Of a stretch of 64,000 nt of DNA, positions 23,699 through 33,808 are shown in pieces (the stretch's first letter is position 1; the number at the start of each line of letters is the position of its first letter). The notes under the pieces are model-generated. The model had not been told where the DNA came from. It worked only from the letters and a program-made list of their open reading frames with translations, and ran no database searches. This stretch comes from Micropterix aruncella (Eukaryota > Arthropoda > Insecta > Lepidoptera > Micropterigidae). Where the stretch lies: contig OX155967.1 of NCBI GenBank assembly GCA_944548615.1, positions 18,794,067-18,858,066 of the forward strand, given 5' to 3'. A program made the translations under genes and the position numbers.

Positions 23699-24556
23699 TA
23701 ATTAATAAAACTTCGCAATGGGATGTTGGTAGGTACTAAAACTATTTTTGATATTTTTTTGACGATATCGAATTTTCTCAGTTCTCTTGACTTTCTTGAC
23801 TATCTTTATTATTTATTCATATATTCATACATTCTATATATTTATTATTAAGGATCATTAATACCCTTTCTGCGTTCGCGCTCTTTTATTACCACCCTTC
23901 CACAAACAGCAATTTTGTGCCATTTTTCAAAGCAATATTTTTCAAAAAATGGCCTCTGACAGTGTTCTATGCAATGCTGAATATGTATGTTTATGATGAA
24001 TATATATGAATGTTTCCGAATTGCGTCATTCGTACATTTGTCAAGAACACATTGCTCCGTTCTGTCGACCGTGTGCGATATATTAAAAGACTGAAATAGT
24101 ACTGTTGTGATGAGAAATGATTGATCTCTTAAACAGTGCCAAAAATATTAGATTTATGAAATAGCTTGTTTTAGTTGATTTCTTTAAATATGTAACGAAG
24201 AGTCCTGCTTAATTAATTATTTCTTAGACTTTTTGTATGTTCAAAATAATAAAACTTATCTATGCATAATTGCATTTTTTCAATAAAAAATATTTATCTA
24301 GTAGGTAGCGTATTCGCAAGTTTCATTCCTGTCGTAAGTTTCATTACATATTATACCAATAAAAAATAATTACATGAAATACAGGGTCATTATTACCCTC
24401 CACATTCTTAACGTACCCTTTTTGTACCACATCCTCGCCGGGTTAAAATCAATTTACACGATGACAGTACCGGATCAGCGATGACTTGTTTTTACTTTGA
24501 AGTCAGTGACTGACAATGTGAATTAGACTGAAGAGTTTTTAAGACAATAAACAAAT
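23699..24556. other. No recognised feature
   Basis: A/T-rich sequence without supported genes. Confidence 0.35.
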
Positions 24557-25000
24557 GTAACGGGCGAAACCGACACCCTTGGCTGGTATAATGATATAGA
24601 TCGTTCTTTCATACACAGGAACGTCGTATAGGGTCAACACAGTCCACAGTCTAGCTCCGCCAACGCGCCTGTGAGAAGCCAACGCCTTACCGTGAGGCAC
24701 TGGGAAGTGAACCCAGCGGGTCGACCTTTCGCCCTTACTACCAGATTTTGCCGGATTTTTTCGTCTCCCGGTCAGGTCACGGGCTTCAGGTCGCTTGCGC
24801 GATCTCTACCTGACGTAACGGTTATTCAGTTTGAATAATTTGCGAACCGATGCACTCTTTAATCCGTTATCCATCCTGTGGTCAACGGAACGAGTCAAGG
24901 GTGGACGTCAGGTCGACAACATTCCTCCACTGTCATAAGAAACATAAAATCTCCTGACCACCCTGATTATTAGTCGGATGGCTATTTATCACCCAGCAAA
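24557..25000 (+). mobile_element. Noncoding GTTGTC-family retroposon, strongly diverged copy
   Basis: Shares AACGGGCGAAACCG, GGTATAATGATAT (also at 34310), CAGTCTAGCTCCGCCA, GCCAACGCCTTACCG, CCCAGCGGGT, CGCCCTTACT, CAGGTCGCTTGCGCGATC and TTAGTCGGATGGC in family order. The 3' end is not recognisable. The following 25000-25260 may be further decayed element sequence. Confidence 0.6.
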
Positions 25001-25757
25001 TCGGATAGTGCAATAACAGCCCAGTTCCGCCCGAGGTAATCCGCGGTCTCCTGATCACAACCGCCTCCAACTGCAGGATTGCAGCCGTTACAGCAGTTCA
25101 CAGCGGCCCTGACAGGGTAAACCCCTCTACGAGGAGGCTTTAAGATAGGAGTTAAACCGTGTGTTGGGCAGGCCAAATGACAGAGAGTTTGGCCAACACC
25201 TTCCAAGCTGCACGAAACCATTAGGAACCCAAGACAATAAACACTGATTGATTGTGGATTCAATCATGAGCAACTCATTAGTTGCCTAACGATGAGTAGA
25301 TTGAGTAGATAGCCGCCTGCCTACCTACACAAATGGCCGGTCAATGAATGTCGCGTGTTGATGTGATTTAGGCAAAGATAAAAATATCGTAGTTTTCCAG
25401 TCGAATAGGCCCCATAATGGGTGATACTTTCAATTCTAATCCGATATGGCTTAAGTATCTAATGTGATTATGTATACACTGTCGGTTTTTTTTTCTCATA
25501 TCAAGTAATAAGGGAAAGTATCATGTTTTTGCTGTATTTAACCAACTTTAAGAGAAAACTCGAGAATTAACATCAATTTTATGACTATGACGCAGTTGAC
25601 AGAGAAAATTAAATGTTTGAGTGCCATAATAAGCCCAGTATATAAGGTCTAACATAGTAGTAAACGGTAGTAGAAAACGGAATGAGGGGCTTGTTTCCAG
25701 CCCTTGATGCCACCTAGATCTATAAGATCTTTTGTAAATACCCACTTTGTGGTTAGG
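25001..25757. other. No recognised feature
   Basis: No supported gene. The minus-strand frame ending near 24982 has no family signature. Confidence 0.35.
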
Positions 25758-26195
25758 TCAGTGGTTAGCTAGTAGCCCAGTACTTCTTACCAGTCCAAGT
25801 AGAGCACTGACCTTCAAGTTGGGCAGATCGCTGGGTTCGAGAAAGACTCGTCCCAGTAAACTGTGTCTTTTTGCGGCGAGGCCTGGGCAGCGACCAACGA
25901 TGTGTATGCTGTCTTCAGGTTCTTCGCCACACATTCGGCAGTCCTTGCTCCTGGTCAAGCCAAGGTTGAATAGATGTGCTCTAAGGGTCGTGTGTCCGGT
26001 GAGGAGAACGATAGTGGTTCTAAGGTTCTTCTTGCTCATGTCAAGTAGGGCCTTGGTTTCTTTAGCAGTGGTTGCTCCATCATGGCTTTTGCCTGGCGAC
26101 ATCCCTGGCTCTGTTTCCAGAATGCCCGATGTTCCTGCTCCAAGCAGTCCCTGATGATTTAGTCCCTGATGAGGTCTAACATAACTTGTGACCAA
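25758..26195 (-). pseudogene. LINE ORF2 C-terminus: RNase H end plus zinc knuckle
   Basis: The 145-residue frame has KETKALLDMSKKNLRTTIVL, LLTGHTTLRAHLFNLGLTRS and CRMCGEEPEDSIHIVGRCPG. The last is a C-x2-C-x7-H-x4-C knuckle, as found after the RNase H domain of R1/I/Jockey-related LINEs, and LTGH...LRAHL is the usual segment before it. The N-terminal part of ORF2 is missing and the apparent start methionine is not biological. Confidence 0.75.
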
Positions 26196-26552
26196 TATTC
26201 TTAGGGGAGCTTATATATCAGCTAGGGATAGCATTTACCCAAAATATAATATTTTATTTTGTTTTTCTTTGATTTTATTTTGTTTTCCTTTGAATTTTGA
26301 ACTGTCTTCAATTCATTGATTCCGATATCCGCTCGCGTTGATTTTAAACGGTGTCTCCTAACTAGTTCCGTAACCGGTTGAGAAGTCCTCTGCTGACTCT
26401 TGGTTCATTGCCCACCGCTTAATTACAGGATATGCTTGACGCAAGATTACTTCCGCGCTCGCCAGGAATGTTCTGTGTCTAAGCACTTTATTTATCGCTT
26501 TGTGCAAAGCGACGATGGTTTTACCCTGTTTTTGCCTCATCTCATACTTTGT
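26196..26552. other. No recognised feature
   Basis: Unique flank. TTA at 26553-26555 is the left target duplication of the Harbinger-like element. Confidence 0.4.
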
Positions 26553-26699
26553 TTAAGGCCCCCCAAACAGAACGCGTAACTAGCGTCGCGTTTTAACGTC
26601 GCGTACTTTGGATGACACACTGAAATCGACTAGATATTGACGCACACAGAGCGTACCGCAGATCGATAACAGTCTTTGGAAAGTTTCTTTGTTGTTGAG

Positions 26700-26843
26700 A
26701 TGTCAAGTGATTCAAGTGATTCAGATGTGGAAGAATTATTACATTTGTTCGCTTTATCACGATCGCAGATAAAAAAAGTATGGGTACACGACATTAATAG
26801 AAGGAGAAAGGAATTAGGAGAATATATATCACCGTTTGTGTAG
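26700..26843 (+). pseudogene. Harbinger transposase N-terminal fragment
   Basis: The frame starts at ATG 26700 with a Ser/Asp-rich lead (MSSDSSDSDVEELLHLFALS) and reaches KKVWVHDINRRRKELGEY, the W-V-x-x-I-N-x-x-R-x-x-x-G-x-Y block near the N-terminus of HARBI1-type transposases, then a stop. Beyond the stop, shifted frames still resemble the continuation (ELSSHEDRF and YFRMSQDLFEEL-like), so small indels broke it before or independently of the BEL insertion at 26917. No catalytic DDE residues remain. Confidence 0.75.
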
Positions 26844-26911
26844 GGAGCTTTCATCACATGAAGATCGTTTTTTATATACTTTCATATGTCGCAAGATTTA
26901 TTCGAAGAATT

Positions 26912-26916
26912 ACATG
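26912..26916. repeat. BEL/Pao target site duplication, left (ACATG)
   Basis: ACATG here and at 33809-33813 flank the retrotransposon. Five base pairs is the usual length for BEL/Pao integrases. Confidence 0.93.
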
Positions 26917-27492
26917 TGATGATGCGGGTACCTAGAGGTCTGGTCTCGTTACTCAGAAGAGCACTCTAGGCGGTTTATGATTTTGCGTGAGATCCGTGTG
27001 AGTTTGCTAGCTTGAAGGACCACCTGGTGTACCTTAGTACCCAGGAGCGGATATTTAAAGTGGAAAGACAGGATGTCGGTACTTACGGTTTTGTTTGTTC
27101 CGTATGTGCTGCTGGACTGCACTGCTTCTCGTTTATCTGTCACTCACTGAGGTTTCACACGAATTGCGATGCGGGCTAATCAACACAAAGGTTTGTGTGA
27201 TGCGATGCGGCGGTTTGCGACGAGAAAAAACGATAATCTCGTCTGTTGTTGCGGAGCGAATACATTCGACGACGCGCCTCGCCAAGTCAACAAATGTACT
27301 GTCCTACCCGTCGTTCCGACGGGGCGATCCGTAGCGCTGGGCGGCTCAGATCGGCGCGGGTCGCGACATGTTTAAACGTGTACCGACAATATTGATTGGA
27401 GCGGAAGAATTTATAAAAGGGATTGGATTAGACAAGTGATTAGGAGGCGGAAAATTACGCTAATTCTCACACAAACCTCACTGGCGTGAACA
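26917..27492 (-). repeat. 3' LTR of the BEL/Pao element
   Basis: 576 bp, TG at one end and CA at the other, matching 33233-33808 throughout. It serves as the termination/polyadenylation copy for this orientation. Confidence 0.95.
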
Positions 27493-27503
27493 TTCCCCCG
27501 GCC
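27493..27503 (-). promoter_or_regulatory. Polypurine tract of the BEL/Pao element
   Basis: On the minus strand GGCCGGGGGAA abuts the TG of the 3' LTR, the expected position for the plus-strand primer. Confidence 0.75.
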
Positions 27504-27775
27504 TTGAAAGGACCCCTTTCAAATGAAAGGTATAAACCTTTATGTCATGTGAGAATTAATACCCAATCTATTAACTTGAATGCACCAATCGACCCTGTGT
27601 GTGTTCTCAATGAAGCGATGTGATGAATTTATTATAAAGCGGTTATTATGTCAGCTGATCTAAATGGCTAAAGAATATAACTTAACACTAAAAAATGCGG
27701 TTGGTAAAATTATAAGTAATTAAACATTTGCGGTTTTATTGATTTGTGCGGGATGCGGTAATTCTAATTGAAAGT

Positions 27776-29506
27776 TTATTGAGTTGGTAAAGGGCAGATC
27801 TTTACCACCGGTCGCTTGTAAACCCCAGACTTGGTCCGGACAAGAACCACTCGAGTTACGGCATCTGTGCCAGGATAAATTTCTTCTATTACTCCTAAAG
27901 GCCAATGAAGAGGCGGAGAGTTATCCTCCCTCACAAGAACGACCATCCCTTTGACAATGGGATGAGACGGGGTATTCCACTTCTGCCGTACTTGCAAGGT
28001 ATGTAGATATTCCAGACTCCAACGAGACCAATAATTTTGCACCATATGGTCCAGCATAAATTTGCGTTTGATCGTAGAAAGTGGTTGTTCTGATACAGAG
28101 GCAGCTGGTAGCGAGGTTAGTGGTGTTAAGGTTAGGAAATGGGCGGGCGTTAGTGCGAGTGGCTCTGATGGATCACCACTTAATAATGAAAGTGGACGTG
28201 AATTTAAGAGGGCTTCTATTTGAGCGAGGACGGTGTATAACTCTTCATATGTTAAAATTTGCGTACCAATTACTCGGTGGAGATGAGTTTTTACAGAACG
28301 GACATTTGCCTCCCATATACCACCAAAATGTGGGGCACGTGGTGGATTCAATTTCCATTCAATCTTGGAAGACGTGAGGTGTTTATTTATAACACCATTA
28401 TATTCGTCCGAAGCGAGAAATGAATACAAAGAGTCTAGGTGGGACTTTGCTCCAATGAAGTTAGTCCCACAGTCTGAGTACATGGTACTACATGGACCTC
28501 GCCGGGATAAGAAGCGTTTGAATGCATTTAGAAATGTTTCTGTGCTTAAATCAGAGACAAGTTCGAGATGAAGAGCGCGGGTTACTAGACATACGAAGAG
28601 GCATAAATATGCCTTTTGTGTGCGACACCCGCGATAACGATTGAGTACTATTGTGAAAGGACCGGCATAATCAACTCCCGTGTGGCAAAATGGTTTTGCT
28701 TGACGTACGCGACATGCTGGCAGATCGGCCATTATCGGAAATACCACTTTAGGGTTCGTTTTGAAACATGTGTTGCACATTTGAATGCGTTTCCTTACAA
28801 TGTTTCGTGCAGACAGAATCCAAAATTGTTGCCGCAGTAACGACATCAATAAATGGGGACCAGTGTGCATGTACCGACTGTGGTAGTAATCTATAATTAG
28901 ATTGACTACATGATCGCGCTTAGGAAGTAAAACTGGATGCTTACTTTCCTCACTCAGTTCAGCGTTCGCCAGTCTACCGCCTACTCGAAGTAGACCATCC
29001 TTTAAGTGAGGGTTGAGCTTGCGTAGAGCGCTTGACGCTGGTTGGTTTCTTTGTATGGTTTTAATATCTTCCGAAAAATGTACCGTTTGAACTGCCATTA
29101 AAATGCGAGACTCTGCAGCATCTAAATCAGAAACTGTCATTTTGGCCGATCTTGGTAACTTCTTTGTAAAGCGAAGTACATAGACAACTATATGGAGTAG
29201 TCTAGACCACGAAGAAACCCGTTTGGCTAATGTGTACATTAATGGTTCTTCAGCTGATATTGTACTTAACACCACTGTTTTTTCCTCAGGAACTGCTACC
29301 TGCTTGTCGTGAGTAAATGGTTGGATAGGCCAAACACTTGAATCTGACTGGAGCCATGGAGGCCCATGTAGCCAGAGCGGGTGATCAATTAGTTGAGAAG
29401 GTAATAAGCCCCTGCTCAAACAATCGCTAGGGTTGTCATTACCTGATATATGGTAAAATAGGGATGCGGGGAGGTTATCATGAATTTTTGCGACTCGGTT
29501 TGACAC
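27776..29506 (-). CDS. pol: BEL/Pao Pol C-terminal part: integrase and tail
   Basis: A 576-residue open frame. The first ~60 residues are the tail of the RNase H-like region (HISGNDNPSDCLSRGL, with the conserved N..D..SRG). A zinc-binding H-x-H..C-x2-C set follows at about residues 207-250 (HSRYMHTGPH ... MCNTC). The integrase core has D in GVDYAGPF (~278), D in YSDCGTNF (~344) and E in GIWEANVRS (~398). The last ~100 residues (VLVREDNSPPLHWPLG, VVLVRTKSG) match the domain that ends BEL/Pao Pol proteins. The annotated methionine is not a true start: upstream sequence in this frame continues Pol, and the true N-terminal part lies in the frame of 29478-32924. Confidence 0.92.
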   Translation of the reverse strand: MSNRVAKIHDNLPASLFYHISGNDNPSDCLSRGLLPSQLIDHPLWLHGPPWLQSDSSVWPIQPFTHDKQVAVPEEKTVVLSTISAEEPLMYTLAKRVSSWSRLLHIVVYVLRFTKKLPRSAKMTVSDLDAAESRILMAVQTVHFSEDIKTIQRNQPASSALRKLNPHLKDGLLRVGGRLANAELSEESKHPVLLPKRDHVVNLIIDYYHSRYMHTGPHLLMSLLRQQFWILSARNIVRKRIQMCNTCFKTNPKVVFPIMADLPACRVRQAKPFCHTGVDYAGPFTIVLNRYRGCRTQKAYLCLFVCLVTRALHLELVSDLSTETFLNAFKRFLSRRGPCSTMYSDCGTNFIGAKSHLDSLYSFLASDEYNGVINKHLTSSKIEWKLNPPRAPHFGGIWEANVRSVKTHLHRVIGTQILTYEELYTVLAQIEALLNSRPLSLLSGDPSEPLALTPAHFLTLTPLTSLPAASVSEQPLSTIKRKFMLDHMVQNYWSRWSLEYLHTLQVRQKWNTPSHPIVKGMVVLVREDNSPPLHWPLGVIEEIYPGTDAVTRVVLVRTKSGVYKRPVVKICPLPTQ

Positions 29507-32500
29507 AAAGGTGTGCCATGCGATGCGGGGATGAATGAATCCAACTTAGAGCGACGGTAGAGTCAGAGAAAGCGAATATATTTTCAAGTCGATAACGCGG
29601 AGTGTACGTATCGACAACTACCTTTAACAATTTTGAAAGTAAGAGAGCTGCGCATAACTCCAGGCGTGCAAGAGATACAACCTTTAGTGGAGCGATTTTA
29701 GACTTTGCACAGACTATAGTGAGCTTGTTTGGCCTGTGATCTGCGTAGGAAACATGTAAATAAACCACGCCTCCATAGGCCTTTTCACTTGCATCTCCAA
29801 ATCCAATTAAAGTTAGGGTGACGTTTGATGTGACTCCTAAGTGTCGAGGTATTTCCAGGCGTTCCAACTCTGGTAATTCTGCTTGGAATTGTGACCATGC
29901 AGAAATGATGTTTTGAGGAGGCATATCGTCCCAGTCCAATTTTAGAAGCCATAAAGTTTTGATTAGCAGCTTTGCGTATAATATTACTGGTGCAACAAAA
30001 CCCATGACGTCCCAAAGCTTGGCTACGCAAGATAAAATGTTGCGCTTTGTGCATTTAGTTATTTCAGGATTAACGACGAAAGTAAATACATCAGACGAAG
30101 GTAGCCAACGAAGACCCAGAATGTTTATAGAATTTTCTTCCTTAAAATCCACTGCTTGAGAAAGGCAGTGTTCCTCGGGGATTCTCTGTAGAAGTTCATG
30201 CGAATTGCTGGAAAATTTTACAAGGTCAAATCCCCCGGCCTTGAATAATTTAATCAGCTGAGTTGACAACTCGATTGCGTCTGATGGTGTCATGACACTT
30301 GTGACTACATCGTCCATGTATATGTCTCGTGTCACTACTTCCGACGCTAGAGGAAAGCGGCTGCATTCGTCTGAGGCTAGGCGCCGTACAGTGCGAAGTG
30401 CCAGAAAGGGGCTGCATTTTAAGCCGAAACATACGCGGGTAAACTCGTAGGTAGTAAGAGGTTCATTTGGATTAAATCTATACAGGATGCGTTGAAATTT
30501 TCTATGTTCTGGCAGAATACCAACCTGCAAGTACATCTGTCGAACATCTGCATTAATTGCGATAGGAAATAAGCGGAAATTCAGGAGAATGTTGAACAAA
30601 TTGAGTTGGAGATTTTCTCCTGCATATAAAATATCATTTAGCGATACTGTGCTGGAAGTTTTGGCGCTAGCGTCCATTACTATCCGCAATTTTGTAGTGG
30701 TTTTATCTTCGCGAATAATTGCGTGATGCGGGATATAATAGCCGCAGTTTCCTAGGCCTTCCAGGACCTCGGAGAGGTAACTCTTATCTAAGTATTCCCG
30801 AATTGCTCCGTCGTATGTCTGACGCAACGATGGCGACGAGGCTAATTTTCTTTCGAGGGATAAGAATCGTCGGGTTGCGGTTTGTATAGAGTCCCCGAGT
30901 GTATCAACATCGTCCTTAAATGGTAAAGACACGGTATATCTCCCTGATGTGTCACGTGTTGTTGTGTTTGAGTATATTTCTTCACATTTCCGATCTGACT
31001 GTGATAGAAATTTTAATGTAGGGATTTCTTCTAGCTCCCAGAACTTTGCCATGAGATTCTCCATGGACATATTATTAAATGAACAGAAAGCGTAGTTGTT
31101 TAATGAACAGCTGGAATTGGATATTGGGGCAGTCCCCATGACAATATATCCCAGTTTTGTTTCAAGTGCGTGTGGTTGACCTACTGAGCCGAGTATCTTT
31201 CCCTTCAATAGGATCTCCGTAAAGATCTGAACTCCGAGTATCATATCAATGGGTTCAGGCGTGCCAAAGTTGTCATCAGCCAGCGGCAAATTCTGCAAGT
31301 AACTTAATGACGAAACATCAATTACCGCACTAGGCAGCTCGTCCGTAATTCGGTCAACGATCAGCGGTTGAATGGTGAATTTTACGTCATTATTATGACG
31401 GGAACTTAAAGTAACACATGTAATCCCGTTTACCGGATGTGTCTTCCCCCCTATCCCTTTCACAAATGCATGATTGCGATTCGGTAGAGGATTTAGACCT
31501 AACCGTTTACAGCATGCATGGGTTATAAAGTTATTTTGGCTAGCACTGTCGATTAAAGCCCTGACAGAATATATCTGGTTCTTTGCGGTTATGGTGTTAA
31601 GACGAGCAGTGCCCAAAAGAATAACTTGATTTATGTTGGAGGTATGGCACCTTGGCCCAACAGAAGACAATGTGCACAGTGCAACGTCCGTTGGTGAAGC
31701 TGAAGTTTCATAATTTTTCGCGGATGGTGTATTTTGGAAATGCAGCAGTGTGTGGTGTTTAAGGTTACACCGACGACACTTACTATCGGATTTACATGCG
31801 TGCGTAGCATGTTTTGCACTCAGGCAATTAACACAACATTTATGTTTTTTCACAAAATTAAAACGATTTTCGGGCGTTTCTTTTAAGAAATCGGCGCACT
31901 TATAAAGGACGTCGTGGTCATTTTTTTGACAGAATGAGCATATGTTTGGATTTTGTTCAATACCAACAAATGCATGGGATGACTGACCTGAACGTTTGTA
32001 CCCACTATTGTTCGGTTTATTTTGATTGCCTATAGGGCGCAAATTTGACACCCTGTTGATAGTAGTTCGCTGCAGAATTTTTGCTTTTTCACGTATGAAT
32101 GTGACAAACTCGTCATATTTAGGAATATCTGTCTTTCTTATAGACATTTCGAATTCCTGTGCGGTTTCCCGGTCGAGTTTTTTCATGCCAATATGAATTA
32201 ACAGAAACTCGGTTAAATCCGGAATTTTGAGTTGTTTTAATGCGGAAATACAACTTGAAAATTGATCAATAAATGACTCAAGATTATTTGAAGTTGATTG
32301 GGTTATAGGCTTTAAATCCAGAAGCATATCGCAATATGCTGTTCCAGTACCACGTACATCTTGGTATTTAGTAACCAATGTATTCCAAATTATGGAGTAA
32401 TTCTCTGCTGCGGGCGTAATGCCGGCAAAGACTGTTTGCGCTTTGTCAGTTAATTTTCCTACTAAGTACTGAATTTTCTGAGAGTCTGACAATTCCGAAT

Positions 32501-32924
32501 TTTCGTGGATAGACGTACGGAACACCTCATAAAATACAGGCCAGTTCTGACAGTTACCGTTAAATGACGGCAGCTCCAAGCGTGGTAAATTTGAAATATT
32601 GGAATTTTGCATGTGTGTGGTTTTTTTATTTATTGTTTCTGTTTTACGTTGAATGATACCGTATAGCTCTTCGAACGCGATGCATGGTTCAAAATTGGGC
32701 TCAAACTCTGGATTTAAATCCAATTTTAAAGAATTTATATTTTCTATCAATATGTCGAATTTATGATGTAACTCTGGCAACGTCGTTACATCCGCTAAAA
32801 ACGATTCTCGCGAAATATCATCTGTAATATTTTTAGATTTATCGTATACTCTTTGCAAACGCGAGAAGTAGGATTGACGTTTAGACTCTAATAATTTCAA
32901 CTGATTTTCTATTTTCGTAGGCAT
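29478..32924 (-). CDS. gag-pol: BEL/Pao Gag-Pol: Gag, zinc knuckles, protease, RT, RNase H
   Basis: A 1,148-residue frame starting at the first ATG after the leader. Gag core (DUF1759-type) spans about residues 112-260 (LELPSFNGNCQNWPVFYEVF). Cysteine/histidine clusters lie at about 330-395 (CSFCQKNDHD, CVNCLSAKHATHAC, CRRCNLKHH). The aspartic protease has ALIDSASQNNF at about 455. RT spans about 690-900, with ADVRQMYLQVGI and the catalytic YMDD at about 868. A Pao-type (A17) region follows (LGLRWLPSSDVF, LWDVMGFVAPV), then the start of RNase H (FGDASEKAYGGVVY, FSDSTVALSWIHSSPH). The last ~17 residues are out of family register because of the frame shift, and the integrase is in the next frame. 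Confidence 0.95.
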   Translation of the reverse strand: MPTKIENQLKLLESKRQSYFSRLQRVYDKSKNITDDISRESFLADVTTLPELHHKFDILIENINSLKLDLNPEFEPNFEPCIAFEELYGIIQRKTETINKKTTHMQNSNISNLPRLELPSFNGNCQNWPVFYEVFRTSIHENSELSDSQKIQYLVGKLTDKAQTVFAGITPAAENYSIIWNTLVTKYQDVRGTGTAYCDMLLDLKPITQSTSNNLESFIDQFSSCISALKQLKIPDLTEFLLIHIGMKKLDRETAQEFEMSIRKTDIPKYDEFVTFIREKAKILQRTTINRVSNLRPIGNQNKPNNSGYKRSGQSSHAFVGIEQNPNICSFCQKNDHDVLYKCADFLKETPENRFNFVKKHKCCVNCLSAKHATHACKSDSKCRRCNLKHHTLLHFQNTPSAKNYETSASPTDVALCTLSSVGPRCHTSNINQVILLGTARLNTITAKNQIYSVRALIDSASQNNFITHACCKRLGLNPLPNRNHAFVKGIGGKTHPVNGITCVTLSSRHNNDVKFTIQPLIVDRITDELPSAVIDVSSLSYLQNLPLADDNFGTPEPIDMILGVQIFTEILLKGKILGSVGQPHALETKLGYIVMGTAPISNSSCSLNNYAFCSFNNMSMENLMAKFWELEEIPTLKFLSQSDRKCEEIYSNTTTRDTSGRYTVSLPFKDDVDTLGDSIQTATRRFLSLERKLASSPSLRQTYDGAIREYLDKSYLSEVLEGLGNCGYYIPHHAIIREDKTTTKLRIVMDASAKTSSTVSLNDILYAGENLQLNLFNILLNFRLFPIAINADVRQMYLQVGILPEHRKFQRILYRFNPNEPLTTYEFTRVCFGLKCSPFLALRTVRRLASDECSRFPLASEVVTRDIYMDDVVTSVMTPSDAIELSTQLIKLFKAGGFDLVKFSSNSHELLQRIPEEHCLSQAVDFKEENSINILGLRWLPSSDVFTFVVNPEITKCTKRNILSCVAKLWDVMGFVAPVILYAKLLIKTLWLLKLDWDDMPPQNIISAWSQFQAELPELERLEIPRHLGVTSNVTLTLIGFGDASEKAYGGVVYLHVSYADHRPNKLTIVCAKSKIAPLKVVSLARLELCAALLLSKLLKVVVDTYTPRYRLENIFAFSDSTVALSWIHSSPHRMAHLCVKPSRKNS
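29507..29530 (-). other. Frame break between RNase H and integrase
   Basis: The 1,148-residue frame keeps family sequence to SSPH and then leaves it, while the other frame picks up family sequence a few codons later (SNRVAKIH). The simplest reading is a one-base length difference at about 29515-29525. BEL/Pao elements normally encode Gag-Pol in one frame, and no slippery heptamer is evident here, so this is mutation or base-calling error rather than programmed frameshifting. Confidence 0.8.
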
Positions 32925-33100
32925 TTTGATTATAATTGAATGAAATAAATTTAATTATTGTTATATTATTTTTCTTTTGTTTATTATTTTACGTAATGTA
33001 AGTAATTAATTAACACACAACAGGGTGAACTGGCGAAAATATGCGAATAGATTAATGAAATGCGAAAAAAATATATGCGAAAAAACTATGCGAAAAAAAA

Positions 33101-33226
33101 GGCCAAAGAGACCTAAAATACGATATATTTAAATTTAATTTGAATGATTCACATCCGGGCCAAAGTGACCCCAAACATGGTTTATTCAAATTTACTTTGA
33201 ATGATTCAAATCCGGCCGAAGTGACC
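33101..33226 (-). repeat. Triplicated ~56-bp leader repeat in the BEL/Pao element
   Basis: GGCCAAAGAGACC (33101), GGCCAAAGTGACC (33158) and GGCCGAAGTGACC (33214) recur at 56-57-bp spacing, each (for the last two) preceded by GAATGATTCA(C/A)ATCCGG. The copy next to the LTR is the primer binding site, so the leader contains one or two extra primer-site-like sequences. Confidence 0.75.
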
Positions 33227-33227
33227 A
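33210..33227 (-). promoter_or_regulatory. Primer binding site of the BEL/Pao element
   Basis: Five bases after the 5' LTR the element-sense strand reads TGGTCACTTCGGCCGGAT. Its complement ends in CCA, and with the neighbouring TTCAAAT it resembles a tRNA T arm and acceptor strand. I cannot name the tRNA from memory. Confidence 0.75.
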
Positions 33228-33232
33228 ACTTA

Positions 33233-33808
33233 TGATGATGCGGGTACCTAGAGGTCTGGTCTCGTTACTCAGAAGAGCACTCTAGGCGGTTTATGATTTT
33301 GCGTGAGATCCGTGTGAGTTTGCTAGCTTGAAGGACCACCTGGTGTACCTTAGTACCCAGGAGCGGATATTTAAAGTGGAAAGACAGGATGTCGGTACTT
33401 ACGGTTTTGTTTGTTCCGTATGTGCTGCTGGACTGCACTGCTTCTCGTTTATCTGTCACTCACTGAGGTTTCACACGAATTGCGATGCGGGCTAATCAAC
33501 ACAAAGGTTTGTGTGATGCGATGCGGCGGTTTGCGACGAGAAAAAACGATAATCTCGTCTGTTGTTGCGGAGCGAATACATTCGACGACGCGCCTCGCCA
33601 AGTCAACAAATGTACTGTCCTACCCGTCGTTCCGACGGGGCGATCCGTAGCGCTGGGCGGCTCAGATCGGCGCGGGTCGCGACATGTTTAAACGTGTACC
33701 GACAATATTGATTGGAGCGGAAGAATTTATAAAAGGGATTGGATTAGACAAGTGATTAGGAGGCGGAAAATTACGCTAATTCTCACACAAACCTCACTGG
33801 CGTGAACA
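33233..33808 (-). repeat. 5' LTR of the BEL/Pao element
   Basis: 576 bp, matching 26917-27492 throughout. This copy would drive transcription toward lower coordinates. Right target duplication ACATG is at 33809-33813. Confidence 0.95.

Larger units (their letters stand above)
26917..33808 (-). mobile_element. BEL/Pao LTR retrotransposon, full length, 6,892 bp
   Basis: Two 576-bp LTRs with TG...CA ends enclose a minus-strand coding region with Gag, protease, RT, RNase H and integrase in BEL/Pao order, a primer site next to the 5' LTR, a purine tract next to the 3' LTR and a 5-bp target duplication. By eye I found no difference between the LTRs, which implies a recent insertion. The only obvious defect is a reading-frame shift at about 29515-29525, between RNase H and the integrase zinc domain. 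It landed inside a Harbinger-like element. Confidence 0.95.

Noticed and set aside
29478..29506. Programmed ribosomal frameshift between RNase H and integrase
   Set aside because: BEL/Pao elements normally use one frame here, and I see no slippery heptamer or stable downstream stem.
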